Part shown: positions 16,260-24,070 of the stretch, one piece after another
Position numbering within the stretch: the stretch's first letter is position 1
Layout of the letters: each line of letters opens with the position of its first letter
Assembly: GCF_900091315.1 (NCBI RefSeq)
Contig: NZ_FLSP01000041.1
Span: 1-64,000, forward strand
Direction: 5' to 3'
DNA length: 64,000 nt
Source: Streptomyces sp. DI166
Lineage (GTDB): Bacteria > Actinomycetota > Actinomycetes > Streptomycetales > Streptomycetaceae
Translations under genes and position numbers: made by a program
The notes under the pieces: model-generated
What the model saw: the letters and a program-made list of their open reading frames with translations, nothing else
Databases searched by the model: none
What the model was told of the DNA's origin: nothing

Positions 16260-18050
16260 TTGCCCCAGTCCAACTCCACGTCCACCGACGGCTACGACAT
16301 AGCCTTCAAGGTCCTCCTCGGCGCCATCACCGTCGCCGTGCCCCTGTCCAACCTCGCCTGGCTCGGCGGCAATCTCACCGCCTGGACCACCGACTCCGCC
16401 GCCGCCCCCTACCAGCCGGTACAGGCCCTCCTGCACCCCGACCAGCTGTGGCCCAACCTGAGCGAAACGTCCCTCCTTATCGGCACACGCATCCTGCCGG
16501 GCGCCGTACTTGTCGCGCTCGGCATCACCGCCGCGGTGCTCTACCAGCGGCACCGAGGCGGTGGCAGCGGGCGCAAGAAGCGCGTCGCCGGCATGGCCAA
16601 GCAGAAGGACATCGAGCCGCTGATGGCCAAGGCCATCACCGACAAAGCGCGCTCTTTGCGCCCGAGTCTGAAGGACGCGAGGCACATCTCCGCAGCCGAC
16701 ACCGGCATCCTCCTCGGCAACCTTCAGGGCACCAAGCACGAGGTGCGCATGGGATACGAGGACGTCGCCGTCGCGATCATGGCGCCCCGCTCCGGCAAGA
16801 CGACCAGCTTGGCAATCCCCTCGATCCTCAACGCACCCGGACCCGTCCTGCTCACCTCCAACAAGGCCGCCGGCGACGCCTACACCGCAACCCTCGATGC
16901 GCGGGCCGCCGTCGGCCGGACTTGGTCGATGGACCCGCAGCAAATCGCCCACGCGGAGCGGGCCATGTGGTGGAACCCCTTGGCCGATGCCAAGACCCTC
17001 GACGGCGCAGGGCGGCTGGCCGGGCACTTCCTCGCCGCGAGCGTGGACGCGTCCCAGCAGGGCGACTTCTGGTCCAAGGCCGGCAGCAACATCCTGAGCC
17101 AGCTGTTCCTGGCCGCCGCGCTCGACGAGCGGCCGATCACCGACGTGATGGCCTGGCTCGCCTTCCCCGCTGACCGCACCCCGCTCGACATCCTGCGCGA
17201 CCACAAGTTCGCCGCGGTCGCCGCCCAGCTCAAGGGCACCGTGGAAGGCCCGCCGGAAACCAGGGACGGCATCTACGAGACGGCCCGTCAGTACGCCGCC
17301 GCCCTGCTGAACTCGGAGATCGCCGCCTGGGTGACTCCCCAGAAGGACGTGCCGGAGTTCAAGCCGTCTGCGTTCGTCACCTCGACGGACACGCTCTACC
17401 TGTTGTCGAAGGACGGCGGTGGCGGAGCCTCGGCGCTCATCGCCGCGTGTGCGGACAGCGTGATGCGGGCCGCGACCGCGCAGGCCGAACGCGCCGGCGG
17501 ACGTCTGGACCCGCCGATGCTGGCGATCCTCGACGAGGCCGCGAACGTCTGCAAGATCAGTGACCTCCCGGACTTGTACTCCCACTTGGGATCGCGCGGC
17601 ATCATCCCGATCACCATCCTGCAGTCCTATCGGCAGGGCCAGAAGGTGTGGGGCGACGCGGGCATGGACGCCATGTGGTCCGCCTCCACCATCAAGGTCA
17701 TCGGCTCGGGTATCGACGACCCGGACTTCGCCGACAAGCTGTCCCGCCTGATCGGCGACCACGACGTCGAGACGACCTCCACCTCAACCTCGGAGTCCGG
17801 GAAGTCCACCTCGGTGTCCATGCGCCAGGAACGCATTCTGGCCGCCGACGCGATCCGCGCGCTGCCCAAGGGCACCGCGCTCGCGTTCGCCACCGGCATG
17901 CGCGCGGCCATGCTCGACCTGCGTCCCTGGTATCTCGAGCCCGGGGCCGACGCGCTCTCCGCCGCCTCCGCCCGCGCCTCCAAAAGCATCACCGCCCGCG
18001 CCATCGCCAAGGCGGCCCCGGAGCAGAGCGACTTCGGCCCGGCCGCCTAA
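16260..18050 (+). CDS. VirD4/TraG-type conjugative coupling ATPase
   Basis: TTG 16260; 596 residues. Two N-terminal membrane segments (about 17-38 and 73-95), then the RecA-like motor with Walker A APRSGKTT near 174-181 and Walker B LAILDEAANVC near 419-429. The C-terminal TraM/TraG recognition-like part includes LPDLYSHLGSRGIIPITILQS. Type IV coupling proteins pump the DNA-relaxase complex toward the secretion channel. Streptomyces elements often use an FtsK-like TraB instead, so a VirD4-type protein implies single-strand, relaxase-dependent transfer or a linear-plasmid-like system. No VirB4 or other channel gene is in the window. Length and motifs look intact. Confidence 0.88.
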   Translation: MPQSNSTSTDGYDIAFKVLLGAITVAVPLSNLAWLGGNLTAWTTDSAAAPYQPVQALLHPDQLWPNLSETSLLIGTRILPGAVLVALGITAAVLYQRHRGGGSGRKKRVAGMAKQKDIEPLMAKAITDKARSLRPSLKDARHISAADTGILLGNLQGTKHEVRMGYEDVAVAIMAPRSGKTTSLAIPSILNAPGPVLLTSNKAAGDAYTATLDARAAVGRTWSMDPQQIAHAERAMWWNPLADAKTLDGAGRLAGHFLAASVDASQQGDFWSKAGSNILSQLFLAAALDERPITDVMAWLAFPADRTPLDILRDHKFAAVAAQLKGTVEGPPETRDGIYETARQYAAALLNSEIAAWVTPQKDVPEFKPSAFVTSTDTLYLLSKDGGGGASALIAACADSVMRAATAQAERAGGRLDPPMLAILDEAANVCKISDLPDLYSHLGSRGIIPITILQSYRQGQKVWGDAGMDAMWSASTIKVIGSGIDDPDFADKLSRLIGDHDVETTSTSTSESGKSTSVSMRQERILAADAIRALPKGTALAFATGMRAAMLDLRPWYLEPGADALSAASARASKSITARAIAKAAPEQSDFGPAA

Positions 18051-18119
18051 GCCCCCCGAGAAGCCGACAGCCGTACCCCACCCGACGGGAGCACGTTCCA
18101 TCCACCCCTGCCCGACCGC

Positions 18120-18893
18120 GTGGCGGCGCGCATGACCGAGCCGCCCGCCGAATCCCTGCTCTTCGATGTGGCGCCACCGCCCACGCCCGTCGAACGACTC
18201 CTCCACCTGGCCGACCAGTACACCCAGCACAACGACGCGCTGGACCTTCTCCTGCGCGCCACCGACCCGCCTTCCGACGCCCACGCCGCCTCCGCGCAGC
18301 ATCTGGCCACCGACACCCAGTCCGCCATCAAGGCGATCCACGGCGAACGGCTCTATGAGAGCGTCGAGTTGACGGAGACCGTCATGCGACTGAAGCAGCT
18401 CGCGTTCTTGGCCGGCGCCTCGGTAGACCTCGACGCCAGGGCCGCACGCGAGTTGACCGCGCTGGCCCCGGAAGCCGCTGTCGGCTGCGCCGTGACGCTG
18501 GCCGGCGAGACCCGGCGGCGGCGCTGGACTACCGCACCGGCTCCCGACGAGCGGCTGAACGCCGTGCACCGCACGGCCCTGGCCGAGATCGCCTGCGGGC
18601 ACGTCGTGGCCAGCAGCTCTCTGGGCCGCGAGTTCACCCGCTCCCGCGAGCCCAAGGTGCTGATGAGCACGCTGCGTTCCCTGGAGACAAAGGGCCTGGC
18701 CGAACGAACCGCCCGCTCGGCGCCCGCCGCCTACATCGGCGGCCCGCCCCTGGACCGCGTACGCCTCACCTCGACCGGCGTCACCGCCCTCGCCTCCGTG
18801 ATTGACGCGCCTCCTGCCGGGCCGCGCACCGCGCCCGGCACCACACCCCGCCCGCTGCCCGCCACCGCACAGGCCACCACCCGAAGCCGCTGA
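18120..18893 (+). CDS. Winged-helix protein 1 of 3
   Basis: GTG 18120 (ATG 18132 also in frame; neither has a strong ribosome site); 257 residues. The N-terminal 130 residues are helical (ERLLHLADQYTQHNDALDLLL). The C-terminal part is a winged helix: HRTALAEIACGHVV, KVLMSTLRSLETKGLAERT, wing, LTSTGVTAL. The same layout recurs in the next two genes. Probably a DNA-binding regulator of the element, with the helical part for dimerisation or signal sensing. No MarR catalytic or ligand residue can be assigned. Confidence 0.65.
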   Translation: MAARMTEPPAESLLFDVAPPPTPVERLLHLADQYTQHNDALDLLLRATDPPSDAHAASAQHLATDTQSAIKAIHGERLYESVELTETVMRLKQLAFLAGASVDLDARAARELTALAPEAAVGCAVTLAGETRRRRWTTAPAPDERLNAVHRTALAEIACGHVVASSSLGREFTRSREPKVLMSTLRSLETKGLAERTARSAPAAYIGGPPLDRVRLTSTGVTALASVIDAPPAGPRTAPGTTPRPLPATAQATTRSR

Positions 18894-18912
18894 ACGACAC
18901 AGGAGCCATCCC

Positions 18913-19773
18913 ATCCCCACACCCCCACTCGATCTGAACCAACAGGCCCGCCAGATACGGCAGTTGGCACACGACTTCGAACCCCTCAAGGCGCGCGTCC
19001 GCGACATCTCCTACACCCCCGGCAGGGACGCACTGCGCCACATCAGCCCGCTGCTCCTCCAGGCGCAGGACCTCACGGCCACCGTCCTGGTGCGCCTCAC
19101 CGCCCTCGACAACAGCGCGTACACGAGCATCGCCGGCAGCCGGGCCGGCCTGGAGCTGATGGCCTCGGTCGTGTCCTCGTCATCGCTCGCCGGCACCGAC
19201 CTGGCGCACGTGGTGCTCGCCAACCCGTACGAGGGCGCCCAGTTCGCCGGATACCCGGCGGACGACGAGGCGGTGCGCACCGTCCGTCACGCCGAGGTCA
19301 TCACGCAGATGAACGGGCACCTCGACGATGCCGTCCACCAGCTCGACCTGTGCGCCATCGGCTGCCGCTACGTCGCCACCGGCATCACCGAGAACCTGGC
19401 CAGCGAACGGGAGCACGAGTCCGCGGCCGTACGACAGACCACCGGTCCCACGGTGACTGCCGCCCAGTACGACGCCCTGAGCGCCCTGGCCGGCGGCGGC
19501 CTCCTCTACGAGAGCGCCACCCGCGGGCTGGGCGCCACCCGTGTCGCGACCGAGGACGGCACCCGCGTCTCCATCGTCACATACCGGGCCCTGCACGAGC
19601 GCGGACTCGTCACCCGCGACACCACCACCTCACTGATGAGCGGCGGGCAGAAGATCACCGTGCCCGAGCAGGGGCGACAGGCTCTGGCCCGGCCGCGCCC
19701 CAACGCCGCGCCGACGACGACCACCTTGGCCGGGCCCCTCAAGGCCGCAGTCGCACAAGGAGCCCGACGGTGA
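18913..19773 (+). CDS. Winged-helix protein 2 of 3, apparent ATC start
   Basis: AGGAG at 18901-18905 is followed seven bases later by ATC 18913, which begins IPTPPLDLNQQARQIRQLA. There is no ATG, GTG or TTG in frame between the previous stop and that point. The product has 286 residues: long N-terminal helices, then a C-terminal winged helix (YDALSALAGGGLLYESATRG, YRALHERGLVTRD, QGRQALA). Paralogue of the flanking genes. Overlaps the third gene by GTGA. The main uncertainty is the start. Confidence 0.6.
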   Translation: MPTPPLDLNQQARQIRQLAHDFEPLKARVRDISYTPGRDALRHISPLLLQAQDLTATVLVRLTALDNSAYTSIAGSRAGLELMASVVSSSSLAGTDLAHVVLANPYEGAQFAGYPADDEAVRTVRHAEVITQMNGHLDDAVHQLDLCAIGCRYVATGITENLASEREHESAAVRQTTGPTVTAAQYDALSALAGGGLLYESATRGLGATRVATEDGTRVSIVTYRALHERGLVTRDTTTSLMSGGQKITVPEQGRQALARPRPNAAPTTTTLAGPLKAAVAQGARR

Positions 19774-20231
19774 CCGCGCACATCCCCGACGGCCCCCTCA
19801 CTCCATTGCCGCCGCAGTCGCGCACTGGGCGTTCGCCGACACCGGACTCCCCTGCGTTGCCGGAGCCTTCAAGCGCTGAACGGTCGGCCATCAGGCGCAG
19901 CCTGACCTGGCAGCAGCGTGCCGCGCTGCGCGTTCTCGCCCGCACGCCCAGCAGGATCAGGCAGCGCGCCACCGGCACCCTCTACGTCGACACCCAGACC
20001 TCGGCGCACATCGCCATCGCCACGTGGCATGCCCTGGAACGCAAGGGCCTGGCCCACCGTGATCTGGCGGCACATCCTGCCTCGGCCATCGGTCAGCGCC
20101 TGGCACTGACCCCACTCGGAGTGATCGTCCTCAACGACATCTCCGGTCTCACCTTCCCACCCTCACGCGCACAGCTGTGGCCGCCGGATCCCCCGAGTCA
20201 CTTCACCTGCGCCCCCACACGCCGCCGCTGA
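19770..20231 (+). CDS. Winged-helix protein 3 of 3
   Basis: GTG 19770 overlaps the previous stop; 153 residues. Pro-rich leader of about 40 residues, then a winged helix (QRAALRVLARTPSRIRQRA, TWHALERKGLAHRD, LALTPLGVIVLNDI). It lacks the large helical N-terminal domain of the two preceding paralogues, so it may be the minimal DNA-binding form or compete with them. The A/Y/W-x-AL-x-x-KGL-x-x-R signature is common to all three. Confidence 0.65.
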   Translation: MTAHIPDGPLTPLPPQSRTGRSPTPDSPALPEPSSAERSAIRRSLTWQQRAALRVLARTPSRIRQRATGTLYVDTQTSAHIAIATWHALERKGLAHRDLAAHPASAIGQRLALTPLGVIVLNDISGLTFPPSRAQLWPPDPPSHFTCAPTRRR

Positions 20232-20265
20232 CCGATCCACCCCCCGCTCACCGCAAGGACGCCTC

Positions 20266-21195
20266 ATTTCCACCGACCCTAAATTCAAATGCATCTCGCT
20301 CGGCGCCGGAATTCAATCAAGCGCGATGCTTGTCCTGTCAGCCGAAGGAGTACTCCCCAAGGTCGACTACGCCATTTTTGCCGACACAGGGTGGGAACCA
20401 AATGCAGTGTATTCCCACCTCGACCGACTGGAGCGGGAGATAGCGAAGCCGGCAGGTATACCCATTCTGCGCGTGACGTCCGGGAACATTCGCAATGATG
20501 CGCTAGACCCGGATCACAGATTCGCCTCCATGCCGCTCTACATCCTCAACCAGGACGGCAAGGCAGGGATGACCAGGAGGCAATGCACAGGCGAATATAA
20601 GATAAAGCCCATCAAGAAGAAGGTCCGCGAACTTCTCGGCTACCCCTACCCCGCCCGCATTCCGCGAGACGTGTTTGTGGAGCAGTGGGTGGGCATCTCG
20701 ACCGATGAATTCCACCGCGCCAAGGACGCGGACGTGAAGTACATGCGCAACCGGCACCCGCTCATCGACATGGGCTGGTCGCGCAGCGACTGCATCCGTT
20801 ACCTGTCCTCGCTCGGATTGGCCGACACTCCGAAATCGAGCTGCCTTGGATGCCCATTTCACGGCAACGCCCAGTGGCGACACATTCGCGACAACTCTCC
20901 TGCCGAGTGGGCAGATGTGGTGGAATTCGACGCAGCCATCCGCAAGGGAAACGCCCGCGCCAACGCCACCGGCAACCGTCTGCTCGGCGAGGCATTCCTG
21001 CACCGCTCCCGCATCCCGTTGAGCGAAGCCCCGATCGACCACGTAACCGCCGCCGAATGGGCCGCTCTCCAGCAGGAACTCGGCGCCGAAGAAGACGCCG
21101 AGCAACTGGAAGAGGGCGTAACCGACGGGTGCTCTCCCTGGACCTGCCGAGGTGAAATCGCCGCCACGCAAGACGACTTCGGGCTGGCCACGTGA
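20266..21195 (+). CDS. PP-loop ATPase of the PAPS-reductase-like family, apparent ATT start
   Basis: The true N-terminus must lie before ATG 20326, because the PP-loop (ISLGAGIQSSAML) is encoded just upstream of it. ATT 20266 sits six bases after AAGGA (20255-20259) and is the only near-cognate start in place; it yields 309 residues. Other family marks are QCTGEYKIKPIKKKVRELLG, VEQWVGISTDE and a CLGCPFHGNAQWRHIRD Cys motif. This branch, frequent in actinophages and plasmids, adenylates or reduces an unknown substrate; DndC and sulfonucleotide reductases are distant relatives. Base composition is visibly more AT-rich than neighbours, a sign of separate origin. It overlaps the cytosine methyltransferase gene by four bases. 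Confidence 0.8.
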   Translation: MSTDPKFKCISLGAGIQSSAMLVLSAEGVLPKVDYAIFADTGWEPNAVYSHLDRLEREIAKPAGIPILRVTSGNIRNDALDPDHRFASMPLYILNQDGKAGMTRRQCTGEYKIKPIKKKVRELLGYPYPARIPRDVFVEQWVGISTDEFHRAKDADVKYMRNRHPLIDMGWSRSDCIRYLSSLGLADTPKSSCLGCPFHGNAQWRHIRDNSPAEWADVVEFDAAIRKGNARANATGNRLLGEAFLHRSRIPLSEAPIDHVTAAEWAALQQELGAEEDAEQLEEGVTDGCSPWTCRGEIAATQDDFGLAT

Positions 21196-22457
21196 TCGTG
21201 CTCGACCTGTTCGCGGGACCCGGTGGCTGGAGCCACGCACTGGCCGTGCTCGGCGTGCGGGACATCGGCCTGGAATGGGACGAGTGGGCCTGCAAAACCA
21301 GAGCCGCGCAAGGACAGTTGACGATCCGGACCGACGTGGCGATTTACCCGGTGTGGCCCTTCCTCGGGAGGACCACCGGGCTCATCGCCAGCCCGCCCTG
21401 CCAGGCATGGTCGATGGCCGGCAAACGGCTCGGCCTCCTCGACCAGCCGCTCGTCCACCAGGCCGTCGCCGACCTCGCCACCGGCCGCGATACCCGCGAA
21501 CAGCTCCTGGCCTCCTGCCGCGACAAGCGCTCCCTGCTCGCCGCTGAGCCTATGCGCTACCTGCACGCCCTCCACCAGCACGGCGAACCCGAGTGGGTCG
21601 CCATGGAGGAAGTGCCCGACGTCCTGCCGCTGTGGCGCCAGTACGCCGCGATCCTGCGCAACTGGGGCTTCTCGGTATGGACCGGGATCCTTAACGCCGC
21701 CGACTACGGCGTACCCCAGACGCGGCGCCGAGCGATCCTCATCGCCTCGCGCACCCGGACCGCCGAGCCCCCGCCGCCCACGCACGCCAAGAGCGCCGAG
21801 CCCGAGTCGCTGTTCGGGCCGGGCCGCGCACGGTGGGTGTCCATGGCCGAGGCCCTCGGCTGGGGCGCCACCGACCGGCCTGTGCCGACCGTGTGCGCCG
21901 GCGGCGGACCGGGCGGCGGACCCGAACCCTTCCCGTCCGGCTCCCGCAAGACGCTCACCGACGCCCGTGACCGCGGGACCTGGAAGCCGCAGAGCGCCCT
22001 CGTCCCGAAGTCCCGTCGCGAGGGCGTCGGGTCGAGCGCTCAGCACGGAGCCAGGGACAACCGGGCAACCGCCGCCCCCGCCCCCACGTGCACCGGCGAA
22101 GCACATCGTTGGTCGTGGTCGCTGCGCAGCAACAACCAGCCGAACGCGACCGTGCGGCGGGCCGACGAACCCGCCGGGACGCTGTTCTTCGGTCACCGCG
22201 CCAACGAATGCGTCTGGGTCGCCGAACCCGCTCCCTCAGACGGCGGCGAGGAGCAGCCGACGCCGGAGTCCATCCGGATCACCGCCCAGGAGGCCGGCCT
22301 CCTGCAGACCTTCCCCGCCGATTACCCCTGGGCCGGGAACAAGGGCCAGCAGTTCTCCCAGATCGGCAACGCGGTGCCCCCTCGGCTCGCGGCCCACCTG
22401 CTGGCCCCGCACCTCGGCAAGACCCTGAATCCCGACGACTTCACCCTGGCCGCCTAA
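21192..22457 (+). CDS. DNA C5-cytosine methyltransferase
   Basis: GTG 21192 overlaps the upstream stop; 421 residues. Motif I DLFAGPGGWS (about 5-14), motif IV SPPCQAWS with the catalytic Cys (about 66-73), motif VI as MEEVPDV instead of the usual ENV, motif VIII QTRRRAILIA and motif X QIGNAVPPRLA. Transfers methyl from SAM to C5 of cytosine. The target-recognition region between VIII and IX is long and Gly/Pro-rich. No restriction endonuclease is adjacent, so it is an orphan methylase, probably protecting the element or altering DNA together with the PP-loop protein. Confidence 0.9.
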   Translation: MIVLDLFAGPGGWSHALAVLGVRDIGLEWDEWACKTRAAQGQLTIRTDVAIYPVWPFLGRTTGLIASPPCQAWSMAGKRLGLLDQPLVHQAVADLATGRDTREQLLASCRDKRSLLAAEPMRYLHALHQHGEPEWVAMEEVPDVLPLWRQYAAILRNWGFSVWTGILNAADYGVPQTRRRAILIASRTRTAEPPPPTHAKSAEPESLFGPGRARWVSMAEALGWGATDRPVPTVCAGGGPGGGPEPFPSGSRKTLTDARDRGTWKPQSALVPKSRREGVGSSAQHGARDNRATAAPAPTCTGEAHRWSWSLRSNNQPNATVRRADEPAGTLFFGHRANECVWVAEPAPSDGGEEQPTPESIRITAQEAGLLQTFPADYPWAGNKGQQFSQIGNAVPPRLAAHLLAPHLGKTLNPDDFTLAA

Positions 22458-23567
22458 ATGCCCACCGATCCGTACGAGGACGACCTGACCGACCTGCCCC
22501 CCGCCCGCCCAGTGCACTACGCCGAGCAGGCGCTGCTCGGCGCACTCCTCCTGGACCCCCACCGGCTCGACGACATCGGCGACCTGGACGCAGGCCAGTT
22601 CGACAACCATGCCCACGGCGCTCTCTTCCAGGCCATGCGTACGGTGCCTTCCCCTGCCCCGGAGATCCACCGCTCCGGCCCCGGCTGGCTGAACACCGTG
22701 CTCGACGCAGCGCGCCCTCATGCTCCCGGGCTTACCGCCTCATATCTCCACGCCCTCATCCAGGTCTGCCCCTGGCCCCGGCACGCGCCGACGTACGCGC
22801 GGATGATCCGGGCCGATCACGCCCGGCGCACACTGCTCATTCACGCCGAACGCCTCGCCCAAACCGCCACCGACACCACCCTGCCCAACCCGGTCGCCAC
22901 CACGGTCGGACAGGCCGACACGCTCGTCCAGTTCTTGGACACGCTCGCCGGACAGTTCGCCTCGCACCCCGGCTCCCTGCCCCACACCTCAGTGCCGGGC
23001 ACCGCTCTGGTGCGCAGCAGCGAGGAAGCCCTCGACGAGGAGCGGCTCCTCCTTGCCGCAGCCACCGCGCACCCCGCCGAGCTGAAGAACATGCGCTGGC
23101 TGCAGCCCGACGACTTCACGCTGCCCCTGCACGCCACGGTGTGGCAGTGCCTCACCGCCCTGGTCCACAACGGGGAGCCGGTGGACCAGGTCACCGTGCT
23201 CTGGGAAGCCCAGCATCGAGGGCTCCTGGCCGACGGCCTCGCCCCCGGCGAACTCATCACCCTTCTCTCCGCGCCCGTCGGCTCCCCCGAATACTGGGGT
23301 GAACGCGTCCTGCAACGTGCCCTGCTGGCCAGCGCGTTCGACGTCGCCACCCGCATCACGGCTTACGCCCAGGACCCGGCCAACACACCGCACCAACTGA
23401 TCACCGGAAGCCGCCGCGCCCTTGCCGACCTCACCGCCGTGCGCACGCGCTGGCAGCGCAGCACTGCCCTCACGCCGCCGCCATCCCGCGTATCGCGCGG
23501 CCCGGCCGTCTCACGGGCTGGCCCGCCGCCGCGAGCCGTCGCCCCCAGCGCACGAGCACTTCGATAG
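22458..23567 (+). CDS. Double DnaB-N-like domain protein without helicase motor
   Basis: ATG 22458 follows the methylase stop directly; 369 residues. Two related helical segments resemble the DnaB N-terminal domain. The first is AEQALLGALLLDPHRLDDIG with DAGQFDNHAHGALFQAM and YLHALIQ; the second is DEERLLLAAATAHPAEL with LQPDDFTLPLHATVWQCL and LITLLSAP. No Walker motifs follow. In DnaB this domain binds primase and the loader. A motor-less form could modulate host helicase or serve in element replication. C-terminal 45 residues are disordered. Confidence 0.75.
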   Translation: MPTDPYEDDLTDLPPARPVHYAEQALLGALLLDPHRLDDIGDLDAGQFDNHAHGALFQAMRTVPSPAPEIHRSGPGWLNTVLDAARPHAPGLTASYLHALIQVCPWPRHAPTYARMIRADHARRTLLIHAERLAQTATDTTLPNPVATTVGQADTLVQFLDTLAGQFASHPGSLPHTSVPGTALVRSSEEALDEERLLLAAATAHPAELKNMRWLQPDDFTLPLHATVWQCLTALVHNGEPVDQVTVLWEAQHRGLLADGLAPGELITLLSAPVGSPEYWGERVLQRALLASAFDVATRITAYAQDPANTPHQLITGSRRALADLTAVRTRWQRSTALTPPPSRVSRGPAVSRAGPPPRAVAPSARALR

Positions 23568-23621
23568 CCCCCGTCACTCCGGCCGGCCTCGCGTCGGCCG
23601 GAGCCGTGAATCGAAAAAAGA

Positions 23622-23996
23622 TTGCCGCACCCCGATGCCGACCTGAACCTTCGCCTCGGTCTTCTGAACGATCGCTCCGGCGCCGTCACCGCCACCATCA
23701 CGGGCACCAGCACCCCCATCGTGCGGGCCCTGCTCTCCCTCCACGGCTTCGAGCCCCTGGACGAAGCGACGATGGTCATGGCACGCATCGACCGCGAGGA
23801 ACCTCACTGCGCCGAACTGACCGCGCACGCCCTGCGCGCCGAGGGCGTCCGCGTGGACATCACGCCCCAGCTACGCGAAGAGGTCGACACCGAATGGACC
23901 TGGGCGGCAAAGCGAGCGCGGCAGCATAGCGGCGGATCCCCGGTTACCGAAACCGGGGATCCGCCGAATACTTGTAGCTCCACCGCCACTTCCTGA
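23622..23996 (+). CDS. Small-domain paralogue F
   Basis: TTG 23622 behind GAAAAAAG; 124 residues. Domain core: IVRALLSLHGFEPLD, TMVMARIDREE, LTAHALRAEGVRVDITPQL. The last 30 codons run through the hairpin at 23930-23966 and are low-complexity, so the original C-terminus may have been replaced when that repeat arrived. It is the last plus-strand gene of the element that can be read with confidence. Confidence 0.6.
   Translation: MPHPDADLNLRLGLLNDRSGAVTATITGTSTPIVRALLSLHGFEPLDEATMVMARIDREEPHCAELTAHALRAEGVRVDITPQLREEVDTEWTWAAKRARQHSGGSPVTETGDPPNTCSSTATS
23930..23966 (+). repeat. Hairpin with core shared with 7279-7311
   Basis: A perfect 16-bp inverted repeat (23930-23945 with 23951-23966), loop ACCGA. 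The inner 27 bases equal those of the earlier hairpin; the outer pairs differ (GCGG/CCGC instead of GAC/GTC) but remain complementary. It lies inside the 3' end of the 23622 frame, so it is probably not acting only as a terminator. Confidence 0.8.
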
Positions 23997-24070
23997 CCGC
24001 CCGTCGAAAGGCAGCACTGCCACGATTCACGACGTCACCGCCACACGGACGCGATGCCGTTCCTGCCCCG

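Noticed and set aside
15294..17762. Long minus-strand frame opposite DUF317 and coupling genes
   Set aside because: No motifs, low-complexity Gly/Arg composition; the plus strand encodes an intact ATPase.
20326..21195. ATG 20326 as start of the PP-loop gene
   Set aside because: It would remove the nucleotide-binding PP-loop SLGAGIQSS encoded just upstream.
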